Origin: an uncultured Sulfitobacter sp.
GTDB lineage: Bacteria; Pseudomonadota; Alphaproteobacteria; Rhodobacterales; Rhodobacteraceae
DNA: 64,000 nucleotides
Reading direction: 5' to 3'
Assembly: GCF_947502895.1 (NCBI RefSeq)
Contig: NZ_CANNBM010000001.1
Coordinates: 1,364,001-1,428,000 of the forward strand
The position numbers and the translations under genes are program-made. Numbering within the stretch: position 1 is the stretch's first letter; the number at the start of each line of letters is the position of its first letter. Under the pieces are notes generated by a model. It saw only the letters and a program-made list of their open reading frames with translations, was not told the origin of the DNA and searched no databases. Shown piece after piece: positions 49,697 to 58,574 of the stretch.

Positions 49697-50368
49697 ATGG
49701 AGCGTGGATTGAAGCCGCCTTTGCAGGCGATTGCCGGCTTGAGTCGTGATGGTTTGGGTACAGTGTTCAGGCTTGGTACGCGGTATCCTGATATTTTGAT
49801 CGTACCTTGGCTTTTTGATGCACCGATGCTTCTGATCTACCTGATGGCGCGCGTTGGTTCGCTTTGCATCCCCTTTGTGCTGGGTCTGGTGGACAAACGA
49901 GCGGTGCAACAGCTCAGCGATTTCTCCAAGCGGGAAATACAGGTAGCATTTCAGGCAGCTGCGGCCCGCATTAATCTTGGCTACCTTATGATCTGTGGGG
50001 CGCTTGCGCTGCTTGTATTCGGTGTTGTGCCGCGGATTGCAGCAGCAATCGGCGTAACTGACCCTACGTTGCCAGATGTCTTGTTTTGGTTGGTTCTGGG
50101 GCAATCTGCACCCGTGCTGTTCGGCGCAACAGGTCTGTTGATGCGCGTTGTGGAGCGTGGTGCATTTTATGATGTGCTGTTGGGCGTGACGGCGGGCCTG
50201 TTTGTGCTCGGAATCGCCATACTGGATCTGCGCGAGGCATTGTTTGTGGCGCAAGCGTTTGCGGCAGCACAGCTTACGCTGGCTGCCATCTGCGCCTTGT
50301 TGCTAACCCAGTGTGGAATATGGCCTGGCTTAACTGCGCTGTTCCACAAAGAGATCAAGCTGTTTTGA
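49697..50368 (+). CDS. Half-length flippase-like membrane protein (Wzx C-terminal half)
   Basis: 223 aa from ATG 49697. About five or six hydrophobic helices. The pattern resembles the C-terminal half of polysaccharide flippases: a cytoplasmic FSKREIQVAFQAAAARINLGY, then FGVVPRIAAAIGV, and LVLGQSAPVLFGATGLLMRVV where Wzx proteins show 'GQ..n...G..G..l...G'. The N-terminal seven-helix half of a normal (about 420 aa) flippase is absent, and no remnant of it is seen upstream. It follows fliP on the same strand and converges on flgI. Either a truncated gene or a specialised half protein. Confidence 0.6.
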   Translation: MERGLKPPLQAIAGLSRDGLGTVFRLGTRYPDILIVPWLFDAPMLLIYLMARVGSLCIPFVLGLVDKRAVQQLSDFSKREIQVAFQAAAARINLGYLMICGALALLVFGVVPRIAAAIGVTDPTLPDVLFWLVLGQSAPVLFGATGLLMRVVERGAFYDVLLGVTAGLFVLGIAILDLREALFVAQAFAAAQLTLAAICALLLTQCGIWPGLTALFHKEIKLF

Positions 50369-50373
50369 AGTAG

Positions 50374-51486
50374 TTATCGCACAACAAACTCGGCATGAAG
50401 TGCGCCAGCAGCTTTGATACTTTTGAGAATATCAATCATGTCCCGTGGCGATACGCCAAGTGCATTCAGGCCTGCGATCACTTCCGATAAAGAAGCGCCT
50501 GATGGTATTTCAGCCAGACCGATACCGGGCTCTTCCTCTATCGCAGCCCTTGTGCGCGGGACGACGACAGTCTGGCCCGGCGTAAAGGGGTTTGGTTGAG
50601 CGACAAGCGGCTCTTCTTGTATTCGAAGTGTCAGGTTGCCTTGGCTGACTGCAACGCGTGAAATGCGCACATCTTCCCCCATTACAATCGTGCCAGAGCG
50701 CTGGTCAACGACGACACGCGCCTTGCGCTCAGGCTCAACTTCGATGTTTTCGATCCGCCCTAAAGCATGCGCGACCGAACGCATGCGCGTTGCAGGTACA
50801 TTTAACATGACTGTCCCACTATCGAGCATGACAGCAACGCCGCGCCCGAAGTTTTTATTGATTGCCTGTTCGATCCGCCCCGCAGTCGTGAAATCAGCCT
50901 CACGCAAGGCGAGCCGCAAATCGCTGAGCGAGCTAAGCTGGAACTCGATCTCGCGTTCGACCCGCGCACCTGAGGGAATTGTACCAGAGGTTGGAACACC
51001 TTGCGTGACTTGTCCCCCATCCCCTTCGGCTGTGGCCCCGCCTGCGATGATCGTACCCTGTGCGACGGCATAAATTTCACCGTCTGCCGCATTCATCGGT
51101 GTCATGATGAGTGTACCACCCAAAAGACTACTGGCATCGCCGATTGCGGAAACCGTAACGTCAATCTGGCCGCCCGCCCGCGCAAACGGGGGGAGTGTTG
51201 ACGTGACAAGAACAGCGGCCACATTTTTGGGCCGGAATTGCTCACCCGTCACATTGACCCCGAGGCGTTCGAGGATGTTTGTCATGATATCTTCGGTAAA
51301 GGGCGCATTTCGCAGGCCGTCACCAGATCCGTCAAGGCCAACGACCAAGCCGTACCCGACCAGATCGTTGCCGCGCACGCCGTCAAAATCCACGAGGTCT
51401 TTGATCCGTACCGGACTGGCATCAGCGGGTGCTATTCCGCCGAGAAGCAGACACAAACAAAGGCAAACATGCGCCAGACCCCTCAC
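50374..51486 (-). CDS. flgI: Flagellar P-ring protein FlgI
   Basis: 370 aa with signal peptide MRGLAHVCLCLCLLLGGIAPADA. Start of the mature part SPVRIKDLVDFDGVRGNDLVG, then NVAAVLVTSTLPPFARAGGQIDVTVSAIGDA and ARVVVDQRSGTIVMGEDVRIS are diagnostic. It forms the P ring around the rod in the periplasm with help from FlgA. It overlaps flgL by four bases. Confidence 0.95.
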   Translation of the reverse strand: MRGLAHVCLCLCLLLGGIAPADASPVRIKDLVDFDGVRGNDLVGYGLVVGLDGSGDGLRNAPFTEDIMTNILERLGVNVTGEQFRPKNVAAVLVTSTLPPFARAGGQIDVTVSAIGDASSLLGGTLIMTPMNAADGEIYAVAQGTIIAGGATAEGDGGQVTQGVPTSGTIPSGARVEREIEFQLSSLSDLRLALREADFTTAGRIEQAINKNFGRGVAVMLDSGTVMLNVPATRMRSVAHALGRIENIEVEPERKARVVVDQRSGTIVMGEDVRISRVAVSQGNLTLRIQEEPLVAQPNPFTPGQTVVVPRTRAAIEEEPGIGLAEIPSGASLSEVIAGLNALGVSPRDMIDILKSIKAAGALHAEFVVR

Positions 51487-52487
51487 AGGTAATTCACCAG
51501 CGAGAGTTGCGACATGCGCGATGTGATGGCGTACAGGCTTTGCAATTGAAATTGGACTTGCTCCAGTTCTGTGGCGGTTTGAAATGGGTCGGCAGACAGA
51601 AGGTCACTGCGCGCAAGCTCTAGCGAGGTGCGTTCTGACTCTTGGCGAACCTTGATTGCTTCGACTCTACTTTCGGAAAAACCTACCTTGGCTTGCAGTT
51701 GAATGAGGCCTTCTTCTGCGCCAAGAATTGGATCGGTTACCTTCTGAAATAGCTCGTTTTGCTGTGTCTGGGTTAGGCCTAAACCGGGATCGGATGCGAT
51801 TGCGACAACAGCAAGATTGCGCAATGTGTCACGAAACACAGGATCGTCTGCACGCAGGTCAAATGTGGCATTGTCGTCGTCCGACAAGGCAATCGGCGCG
51901 AGTGATGAGGTCGATCCTTGGTAGCCGATACTGGAAAACCCAGCGGGGTCATTGAACCATGAATCAGCCGCAGCCAGAATATCATCAACGCTGCCTGCCC
52001 CCGTCACAGCGGTGGTGAGCGCGGCCAGAATGTCTGCTGGCGGGGCAAGTGGGGCGGAATCTGTCGCGGTACCACCCAAAATGGTGCGGCCGCCAACAGA
52101 TGTATTCATTGCATTAACCACACTTGTGAAAGTCTCGTTTGCTTCTGAAAGGATGCGGGTTGATGTCTCCCCCAATGCAGAATTTGAAGATGTTAGAAGT
52201 GTGTTGCGGAATGACGTACCGAGCGCGCCAATTTGACTGAGAACTGTTTGGACGCCTCCGGCGAATTGGCCTGCTTCGCGTGCGGCTAGCCCGAAACCGT
52301 CGAGTTTGGTCAAGCTACGCTCAAGATCGTTGATATAGGCTGTATTGCCACCGACCGCTTGGCGCACATCTGCGAGCTTACCAGAAGAGATTTCTAGCGT
52401 GAGGCGCTGGATGTCTTGTTTGAGTGCCGCATTGCGGGACTGCATTGAATAGGATTGGGCCAGATCACCCGTTGAGCCAATGAACAT
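51483..52487 (-). CDS. flgL: Flagellar hook-filament junction protein FlgL
   Basis: 334 aa. Flagellin-like helical ends: QSRNAALKQDIQRLTLEISSG at the start and LARSDLLSADPFQTATELEQVQFQLQSLYAI at the end. Middle region is short and variable. Third-from-last of the flgK-flgL-flgI unit; two bases separate it from flgK. It joins the hook to the filament with FlgK. Confidence 0.88.
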   Translation of the reverse strand: MFIGSTGDLAQSYSMQSRNAALKQDIQRLTLEISSGKLADVRQAVGGNTAYINDLERSLTKLDGFGLAAREAGQFAGGVQTVLSQIGALGTSFRNTLLTSSNSALGETSTRILSEANETFTSVVNAMNTSVGGRTILGGTATDSAPLAPPADILAALTTAVTGAGSVDDILAAADSWFNDPAGFSSIGYQGSTSSLAPIALSDDDNATFDLRADDPVFRDTLRNLAVVAIASDPGLGLTQTQQNELFQKVTDPILGAEEGLIQLQAKVGFSESRVEAIKVRQESERTSLELARSDLLSADPFQTATELEQVQFQLQSLYAITSRMSQLSLVNYL

Positions 52488-52489
52488 AA

Positions 52490-53932
52490 TTATAACCTCG
52501 TCAGTGTTTCAAGCATGGCATCCGCGGCTTGTATGACGCGGGCGTTTGCGGCGTAGGCCCGCTCAATCAAAAGCAGATTCTGGAGTTCTTGATCGGTGTC
52601 GACACCTTCCGACATTTGTAATCCTGTCAGTTCTGTCAGCCGTGCGGAGGAGAAGGACAAGTCCTGCTCGGCATTACTTCTTGTTGTTGCAAGCGCGCTA
52701 CTGAAAGATGAAAAAAGGTCTGCTGCGCTGCGTGCACCCGTGCCAAACCCGCCTGATGCGGGTGCGCGAGCTGTGTCCAATGCGGTGCGTAGACTATTGA
52801 GCAGGGTGGCGTCACCCGCGGGTCCTGCAACGACCGCGCCCAAGCCATCGCGCAAGCGGGTAACCTCGCCACCTACTTCGGGGTCGACAGCGGCGTTCAG
52901 GGATAGCCGGGTGCTAAGTCCAACCTCATTCAAGGGGTCAAATGCAGCTCCAGCATCGGTGAACAAGCCCGGATCGCCAGCCCCGCGTGTTGGATCAACT
53001 GCCGGATCAGCAAATCGTTCGACCAGATCACGCGCCAATGCATCAAGCTGGGCTTGGGCTTGCACACTGTAAGTGTCGCGAACCGCAAAATTACCACCAA
53101 GACGTCCGCCGCCCAATGCGCTGGTGCGAACGTCTTGTCCATTGAGCGTCAGACCTGAAAGTGTGCCTGCATCAACGGTCTGGAATTCAGTCACAATGTT
53201 TTGCTGCTCAAACCCGATTTCAGCGGCTGTGATATCGAGTAACACTGCGCCGCCTTCGGAATAGATGGCCACAGTTCCGTTGTCGCGTGGGACCACATTG
53301 ATTGGAACGATCGCACCAATCGTGTCTAATACGGCCTGTCGTTGGTCCAGCAAAGCAGGGCTGTCGCCGTTGCGCGATCTGGTTGTATTGATCTGTGCGT
53401 TCAACTGTTCGACCTGTTGCAAGGCCGTGTTGAGGGTTTGCACGTCTTGCGCGATTTCAGTGTCGGCACGTGTGCGCATTTCCTGAATATCGCGGGCGGC
53501 ATTGCCGATGCCGTCGACCAACCACTGGGCATTCGTGACAGTATTGCCCAGACGCTCGACCGCGTCGGGCCGGCTGGCGGCGGTGATCAGGCTTTCCTCA
53601 AATGCGGCCAATCGGCCGCCCAACCCACTTGAACCACCTGCAAGTCCTGCAATGTCTTCCAGCTGCCGGAAAAAGCTCACTGCTGCTTGGGTATTTTGTT
53701 GTGCGGCATCGGCCAACCTGCGGTCGGCAGCGACACCTTCGTTCATGTGGCGGGTGATCCCGTCGATACGCACACCGCCTGTCGCACCATAGCTGAGTGC
53801 GGAGAGCTCTAGCCCCCGTTTGCCATAGGACGGCGTGAGCGCGTTCGAGATGTTGTTCGAGACAATCTCGGAACCTCGTGCGGCGGCGCGCATCCCTGAA
53901 ATGGCTGCGTTCATTGCTCCGGTAATCGACAT
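52490..53932 (-). CDS. flgK: Flagellar hook-associated protein FlgK
   Basis: 480 aa. Begins MSITGAMNAAISGMRAAARGSEIVSNNISNALTPSYGKRG (the hook family N-terminal motif) and ends QELQNLLLIERAYAANARVIQAADAMLETL. Central NLLDQRQAVLDTIG-like LLDQRQAVLDTIGAIV is typical of FlgK. It begins the hook-filament junction. Separated from flgE upstream by 58 bp that hold a hairpin. Confidence 0.93.
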   Translation of the reverse strand: MSITGAMNAAISGMRAAARGSEIVSNNISNALTPSYGKRGLELSALSYGATGGVRIDGITRHMNEGVAADRRLADAAQQNTQAAVSFFRQLEDIAGLAGGSSGLGGRLAAFEESLITAASRPDAVERLGNTVTNAQWLVDGIGNAARDIQEMRTRADTEIAQDVQTLNTALQQVEQLNAQINTTRSRNGDSPALLDQRQAVLDTIGAIVPINVVPRDNGTVAIYSEGGAVLLDITAAEIGFEQQNIVTEFQTVDAGTLSGLTLNGQDVRTSALGGGRLGGNFAVRDTYSVQAQAQLDALARDLVERFADPAVDPTRGAGDPGLFTDAGAAFDPLNEVGLSTRLSLNAAVDPEVGGEVTRLRDGLGAVVAGPAGDATLLNSLRTALDTARAPASGGFGTGARSAADLFSSFSSALATTRSNAEQDLSFSSARLTELTGLQMSEGVDTDQELQNLLLIERAYAANARVIQAADAMLETLTRL

Positions 53933-53953
53933 GGTATTCCCCCTGATATGGTG

Positions 53954-53978
53954 AGGGAGGGATCAGCAACCCCTCCCT
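53954..53978 (-). terminator. Hairpin between flgE and flgK
   Basis: AGGGAGGG and CCCTCCCT are 8-bp arms around a nine-base loop in the 58-bp gap. No U-run follows on the minus strand. It may weakly end or process the flgE transcript. Confidence 0.45.
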
Positions 53979-53990
53979 TAGCAAGCTAGA

Positions 53991-55292
53991 TCAGCGTTTG
54001 ATGTTGGTGGTTTCCTGCAACATCTCGTCCACGGTCTGAATGACCTTTGCGTTGGACGAATAGGCGCGCTGGGTCTGGATCATCGACGTCAGCTCATTGG
54101 CAACATCTGTCGTTGATTCTTCGCGGGCGAAGGCCACGATGTCACCTGTCGGGCCGCCACTGGCGTCCCATAAAAAGAACGATCCGCTATCCACTGATGG
54201 CTGATATGTCTGCGCATCGAGTGCAAGCATGCCATTGGGGTTGGGCAGATCGACCAGTGGAACCTGATATATCGTGCGCGTCACACCTGTATCGAATGTT
54301 GCATGGACATAGCCATTACCATCTACATTCACGCTGGTCATGTTCCCGACAGGTGAGCCGTCTTTGGTGATTGAAACTGGCGCGAACGTGTCGGACAATT
54401 GTGTGAGCGCATCGCTCTGTCCGATAACACCGATGTCAATCTCGATGGGGCCGCCAGCAACATCGACAATCAGATTGCCCGTCGCGTTATCATAGGCCCC
54501 GCCTGCAACTGTGGTGACAGCTGCCAACGTGCCACCTGCCACGCGATTGTCCTCAAATGTCAGGATGTACTCGCCGATGACAACAGCTGGATCGACGGAA
54601 TCGGTCATCGTCATCGTCCACTCATTCGACGAGCCTACGGCAGGTACTGTGGGTGTAAATGTGACATTGACACTCTCTGATGTGCCTAGATTTCCATAGT
54701 ATTCAACAGCCAGCTGCTGTGGTTCCACAGGTGAGCCTGCAACAGTCGCCGTTGCGGGCAGATTCACACCTAGGGTCATGCGTGTTGTAGGCTCACCCGT
54801 GAGTTGGTTTACGTTGATCTGGATCGGTTCCAGACCGTCGTCCGTATCGCGCGAGAATGTCGGGATAGTTCCATCAGGCTGCGCGGGCCAGCCGAGTAGT
54901 ACAAGACCTGAATTTGTGGTCAGGAAACCTTCCGCGTCGGTCGAGAACGAGCCTGTCGAGGTCAGCAACATATTGGTATCGCCGTTGCCTACATTTAGGT
55001 CGGTAACCTTTGCTACGGGCAGCATGCCACGGCCCCGAACTGCCAGATCAGTCGCATTTGAGGTCGCTACCAGTGACCCGCTTAGATCAATCTGGCGGTT
55101 CGTACTGGCCCTTACGCCACCAGCGGAATAGTTGCCGCCGTTATTCGAGATCACCATAGATTCGAAATCCGTCTGGACCCGTTTGTATCCATAGGTGGAT
55201 GAGTTTGCGATGTTGTCCGAGATGCTGGCCAATCGCGTTGCATTGGCCTGAAGCCCTGCAACACCTGCGTTCAGCGAAGATGATATGGTCAT
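53991..55292 (-). CDS. flgE: Flagellar hook protein FlgE
   Basis: 433 aa from ATG 55292; the frame continues to 55340 without a start signal. N-terminal SLNAGVAGLQANATRLASISDNIANSSTYGYKR, central FlgE beta domains (NVNQLTGEPTTRMTLGVNLPATA), and C-terminal STTDVANELTSMIQTQRAYSSNAKVIQTVDEML. Main subunit of the hook. It follows motB after about 100 bp with its own hairpin and possible CtrA site. Confidence 0.94.
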   Translation of the reverse strand: MTISSSLNAGVAGLQANATRLASISDNIANSSTYGYKRVQTDFESMVISNNGGNYSAGGVRASTNRQIDLSGSLVATSNATDLAVRGRGMLPVAKVTDLNVGNGDTNMLLTSTGSFSTDAEGFLTTNSGLVLLGWPAQPDGTIPTFSRDTDDGLEPIQINVNQLTGEPTTRMTLGVNLPATATVAGSPVEPQQLAVEYYGNLGTSESVNVTFTPTVPAVGSSNEWTMTMTDSVDPAVVIGEYILTFEDNRVAGGTLAAVTTVAGGAYDNATGNLIVDVAGGPIEIDIGVIGQSDALTQLSDTFAPVSITKDGSPVGNMTSVNVDGNGYVHATFDTGVTRTIYQVPLVDLPNPNGMLALDAQTYQPSVDSGSFFLWDASGGPTGDIVAFAREESTTDVANELTSMIQTQRAYSSNAKVIQTVDEMLQETTNIKR

Positions 55293-55340
55293 AAGACACG
55301 CCTTTCTGCTCTGCCGTTTCCGAGTTGTCGGACAACGCAT

Positions 55341-55368
55341 AGCCCGGCACGTTTTAATGCCGGGCTAA
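55341..55368. promoter_or_regulatory. Hairpin overlapping a CtrA-box-like pair between motB and flgE
   Basis: AGCCCGGCA (55341-55349) and TGCCGGGCT (55358-55366) are perfect 9-bp arms with an 8-base loop. TTAA-TGCCGGG-CTAA (55354-55368) overlaps the hairpin and is one base from the TTAA-N7-TTAA box. The region could terminate motB and start flgE, but the two readings share the same bases. Confidence 0.4.
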
Positions 55369-55396
55369 CAGATAAAATGCGTCCTACTTCTGTGGA

Positions 55397-56242
55397 TCAG
55401 CGGGCATCGCGCAGCAAGACGATCTCGATTCGGTCATTGCGCAGTGCCATCGGATCGCGCACCACGGTTTCGCGGTCCGCATGGCCTGTGACGCGCTGGA
55501 TTCGTTTCGGTGCAATGCTTTGTGCCTCAAGCAACAGACGCATTTGCGTCGCGCGCAATTGAGACATGTTCCAGACAGACGCTTCTTTTATCACCAGCGG
55601 CTGCGCGCGCACATGACCGCCTATGGCAATGTCATTCGTCACCGTCTTACTGATCTGTGCAATAAGCGCGGCAAGATCACGCAGCAGCGGCGTCGGATTT
55701 GCAGTATCACCCTCGAAGATTTGCAAGGTGTCGCGGGAAAAGACCTCGATTACCAAGCCTTCGTCGGTAATGCGTGTGGTGATGTGCTCCAGAGCATTCT
55801 CCATTACCATGGATTCGCCACCGCGACCCTTCAGCGCCTCGTCGATGCTTTTGAAAGCCTCGTTTTGCGCGGCAGTTTCCTCGGACGACGGATCACTGCC
55901 TGTGTCGCCGCTTGCCTTATCCTCCGGAGTTGGACGACTGTCAGAAGCACCAGTGCCCTCCTTTGGCTCTGTCATTTCGGAAAAAATACTCTCGCCTGCA
56001 AAAGCGCCATTGCCCCCGCCAGACACCCGTACAATCGGGATCGTTGGCGAAAAGTAATCCGCCAGCCCTTTGCGTTGTTGTTCTGTTGTCGCGTTCAGCA
56101 GCCACATCAACATAAAAAAAGCCATCATCGCGGTAACGAAATCCGCATAAGCGACTTTCCAGGCACCGCCATGGTGCCCACCGCCTTGAATAACCTTTTT
56201 ACGTTTAATGATGACTGGCGCGCCGTTGCCTTGCGCACTCAT
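55397..56242 (-). CDS. motB: Flagellar stator protein MotB
   Basis: 281 aa from ATG 56242, preceded by GAGGTGGTGG; a farther in-frame ATG lacks this. The membrane helix carries the proton-binding Asp (YADFVTAMMAFFMLMWLLNA, Asp34), followed by a long Ser/Glu/Thr linker and a C-terminal OmpA-like peptidoglycan-binding domain (VTGHADRETVVRDPMALRNDRIEIV). It pairs with MotA, encoded 11 kb away, so stator genes are split. Divergent from an MFS gene. Confidence 0.94.
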   Translation of the reverse strand: MSAQGNGAPVIIKRKKVIQGGGHHGGAWKVAYADFVTAMMAFFMLMWLLNATTEQQRKGLADYFSPTIPIVRVSGGGNGAFAGESIFSEMTEPKEGTGASDSRPTPEDKASGDTGSDPSSEETAAQNEAFKSIDEALKGRGGESMVMENALEHITTRITDEGLVIEVFSRDTLQIFEGDTANPTPLLRDLAALIAQISKTVTNDIAIGGHVRAQPLVIKEASVWNMSQLRATQMRLLLEAQSIAPKRIQRVTGHADRETVVRDPMALRNDRIEIVLLRDAR

Positions 56243-56371
56243 ATCCACCACCTCTTTTTCACCCGAGGACATGAATAGCGGGGCAGGCGTTATCAAACTG
56301 CTAACGAACGCGGCAGTGGTTAACAGGAGGTAACACTTGCAATCAGCCGCGCGGCGCTGTCCTTTCGAAAG

Positions 56372-57589
56372 ATGGATAGCACGATTACAGACAGTAGTTA
56401 CTCTTGGACCCGCCTTGCGCTTACCTTGCTGGTGGGCACGGTTATCAATGCAGGGATGTGGGCGATTATCGTTATCATGCCGGCGGTTGAGGCGGAATTT
56501 GGCGGTACCCGTGCAATGGCATCGCTGCCCTACACAGCGACGATGATCGGATTCGCTACAGGGAATTATGTAATCGGGCGTGCGGTGGACCGGTTCGGCA
56601 TTACGCTGTCGCTCATTATTGCGGCCGTTGTAACCGCGCTTGGCTTCGGGTTGGCGACCTTTTCGACATCCTTGGTAATGTTGTCGGTGGCGCAATTGAT
56701 TGTTGGCTTTGCCTCGGCTGTGGGGTTCGGACCGTTGATTGCCGATATCTCGCACTGGTTTGTGCGCAGACGGGGGATCGCAGTGGCGGTGGCTGCTTCG
56801 GGCAACTATTTGTCAGGTGCGATATGGCCAATCGTCTCGGCGGGCCTGCTGGAGAATAGCGGCTGGCGGGCGGTGTATTTTCTGATGGCGGCGGTAACGC
56901 TGGCCGTCGTGATTCCGTTGGCGTTTGCCCTGCGCCGCCGCGTTCCAGAAGAGGCCCAAGCAGCGGCAAATCACGCGTCGGCTATTAATGTTCAGTCTGT
57001 GGGGCTGTCACCGCGGGCGTTACAATATCTGTTGGGTGCTGCAGGGATCGGGTGTTGCGTCGCGATGTCGATGCCTCAGGTTCATATTGTGGCGCTCTGT
57101 GTGGGCTTGGGCTTTGGGCCAGCTGTGGGTGCGCAGATGCTGTCGCTGATGCTGTTGGGCGGCGTCGCATCGCGCATTGTATCAGGCTTGTTGGCTGATC
57201 GGCTGGGCGGTGTGCGCACTTTGCTGATTGGATCCTGCCTGCAATGTCTTGCGTTGTTTTTGTATCTGCCCGCAGGCGGTATGGTTTCGCTGTATTTGGT
57301 CAGTCTTGTGTTCGGTCTGAGCCAAGGGGGAATTGTGCCGAGCTACGCGTTGATCGTGCGTGAATACATGCCCGCGCGGGAGGCGGGTGCGCGCGTGGGA
57401 TTCGTTATGATGACGACGATTCTGGGCATGGCGCTGGGCGGTTGGTTGTCGGGCGTCATCTATGACATCAGCGGGTCTTACACACTGGCCTTTGTGAACG
57501 GTATCGTGTGGAATGGCGCGAATATCGCCATCATGCTGTGGCTGTTGTCACGTAGCAAACCCCGCACACCTGTGGCGGTTGCTGCCTGA
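56372..57589 (+). CDS. MFS transporter
   Basis: 405 aa with about 12 membrane helices. MFS loop signatures: YVIGRAVDRFGITLS (loop 2-3) and RIVSGLLADRLGGVRTLLIG (loop 8-9). It resembles the monocarboxylate/oxalate-formate-type branch (GLSQGGIVPSYALIVREYMPAREAGARVGF in the second half). Substrate unknown. It is outside the flagellar cluster functionally and shares a 129-bp divergent region with motB. Stop is 2 bp from that of convergent trhO. Confidence 0.85.
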   Translation: MDSTITDSSYSWTRLALTLLVGTVINAGMWAIIVIMPAVEAEFGGTRAMASLPYTATMIGFATGNYVIGRAVDRFGITLSLIIAAVVTALGFGLATFSTSLVMLSVAQLIVGFASAVGFGPLIADISHWFVRRRGIAVAVAASGNYLSGAIWPIVSAGLLENSGWRAVYFLMAAVTLAVVIPLAFALRRRVPEEAQAAANHASAINVQSVGLSPRALQYLLGAAGIGCCVAMSMPQVHIVALCVGLGFGPAVGAQMLSLMLLGGVASRIVSGLLADRLGGVRTLLIGSCLQCLALFLYLPAGGMVSLYLVSLVFGLSQGGIVPSYALIVREYMPAREAGARVGFVMMTTILGMALGGWLSGVIYDISGSYTLAFVNGIVWNGANIAIMLWLLSRSKPRTPVAVAA

Positions 57590-57591
57590 GG

Positions 57592-58482
57592 CTACCACTT
57601 GCGGCGTTTTGCCAGTGCAATCTGTTTTTGTCGCTCTCGAAAGCGCATTTTATCGCCTTCAGTCGTCTCGTTCACGCAATGGTGGCAGCTGACGCCTGCC
57701 TCATAGCCTTCACGCTCCTTGTCGGCAGGCAGGATAGGGCGACGGCACCCGTGGCACAGCAAATGCGGCCCGGGTTTCAGGCCGTGTTCTACACTGACAC
57801 GGTTATCAAAGACAAAGCACGACCCATTCCATGTGCTGTCTTCCTGCGGAACGTCCTCTAGGTATTTCAAAATGCCACCTTTGAGATGATAGACATCCTC
57901 CACGCCTTGCCCCAGCAAGAAGTTGGTGGATTTCTCGCACCGGATGCCGCCTGTGCAGAACATGGCGATCTTCTTGTTGTGGAAACGCTCTTTGTTGGCC
58001 TCCCACCATGCGGGAAATTCGCCAAAGCTGGTAGTTGCAGGGTCTATTGCGCCCTCAAACGTCCCAATAGCCACTTCATAATCGTTGCGGGTGTCGATGA
58101 CAGCAACATCATCGCGGTTGATCAGATCGTTCCAGTCCTCAGGCGCCACATAATGGCCTGTACCTGCCAGCGGATCGACGTCGGGCTGACCCATCGTTAC
58201 GATCTCGCGCTTGATGCGCACTTTCATTCTGCCAAAGGGCGGCACATCCGATTTTGCATACTTATGTTCTAATCCGTCGCAACCAGGCAGCGAACGCAGA
58301 TGCGCCAGAACCGCATCAACAGCCGCTTGCGACGGGCCAGCAATCGTACCGTTCACTCCTTCGCGCGCCAGCAGCAGGGTGCCTGTGATCCCTTGGGACA
58401 GGCACAGATCCAGCAATGGTGGTTTGAGGGCTTCGGGATTATCAAAGCGGGCAAAATGGTAGAGAGCGGCAATTGTATACAT
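57592..58482 (-). CDS. trhO: tRNA uridine(34) hydroxylase (rhodanese family)
   Basis: 296 aa. N-terminal acylphosphatase-like part (about 1-95: LLLAREGVNGTIAGP), a rhodanese domain (VIDTRNDYEVAIGTFEGAIDP) with catalytic Cys in MFCTGGIRCEKSTNFLL, and a C-terminal Cys motif CHGCRRPI...CHHC. It hydroxylates U34 in some tRNAs (ho5U), formerly called YceA. Usual length. Confidence 0.92.
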   Translation of the reverse strand: MYTIAALYHFARFDNPEALKPPLLDLCLSQGITGTLLLAREGVNGTIAGPSQAAVDAVLAHLRSLPGCDGLEHKYAKSDVPPFGRMKVRIKREIVTMGQPDVDPLAGTGHYVAPEDWNDLINRDDVAVIDTRNDYEVAIGTFEGAIDPATTSFGEFPAWWEANKERFHNKKIAMFCTGGIRCEKSTNFLLGQGVEDVYHLKGGILKYLEDVPQEDSTWNGSCFVFDNRVSVEHGLKPGPHLLCHGCRRPILPADKEREGYEAGVSCHHCVNETTEGDKMRFRERQKQIALAKRRKW

Positions 58483-58574
58483 GGGACGCCAAATAGGCCG
58501 CGCGGGGGCTGTTGTGCAAGGGGCGGGTGCGCTAAAATCAAAATGTCCAAAGGTTTCAAACGAAGGATCAGACC

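Noticed and set aside
56320..56334. Possible CtrA box between motB and the MFS gene
   Set aside because: TTAAC and GTTAC-like half-sites are present, but on either strand the spacing is 6 bp or the second half-site does not match.
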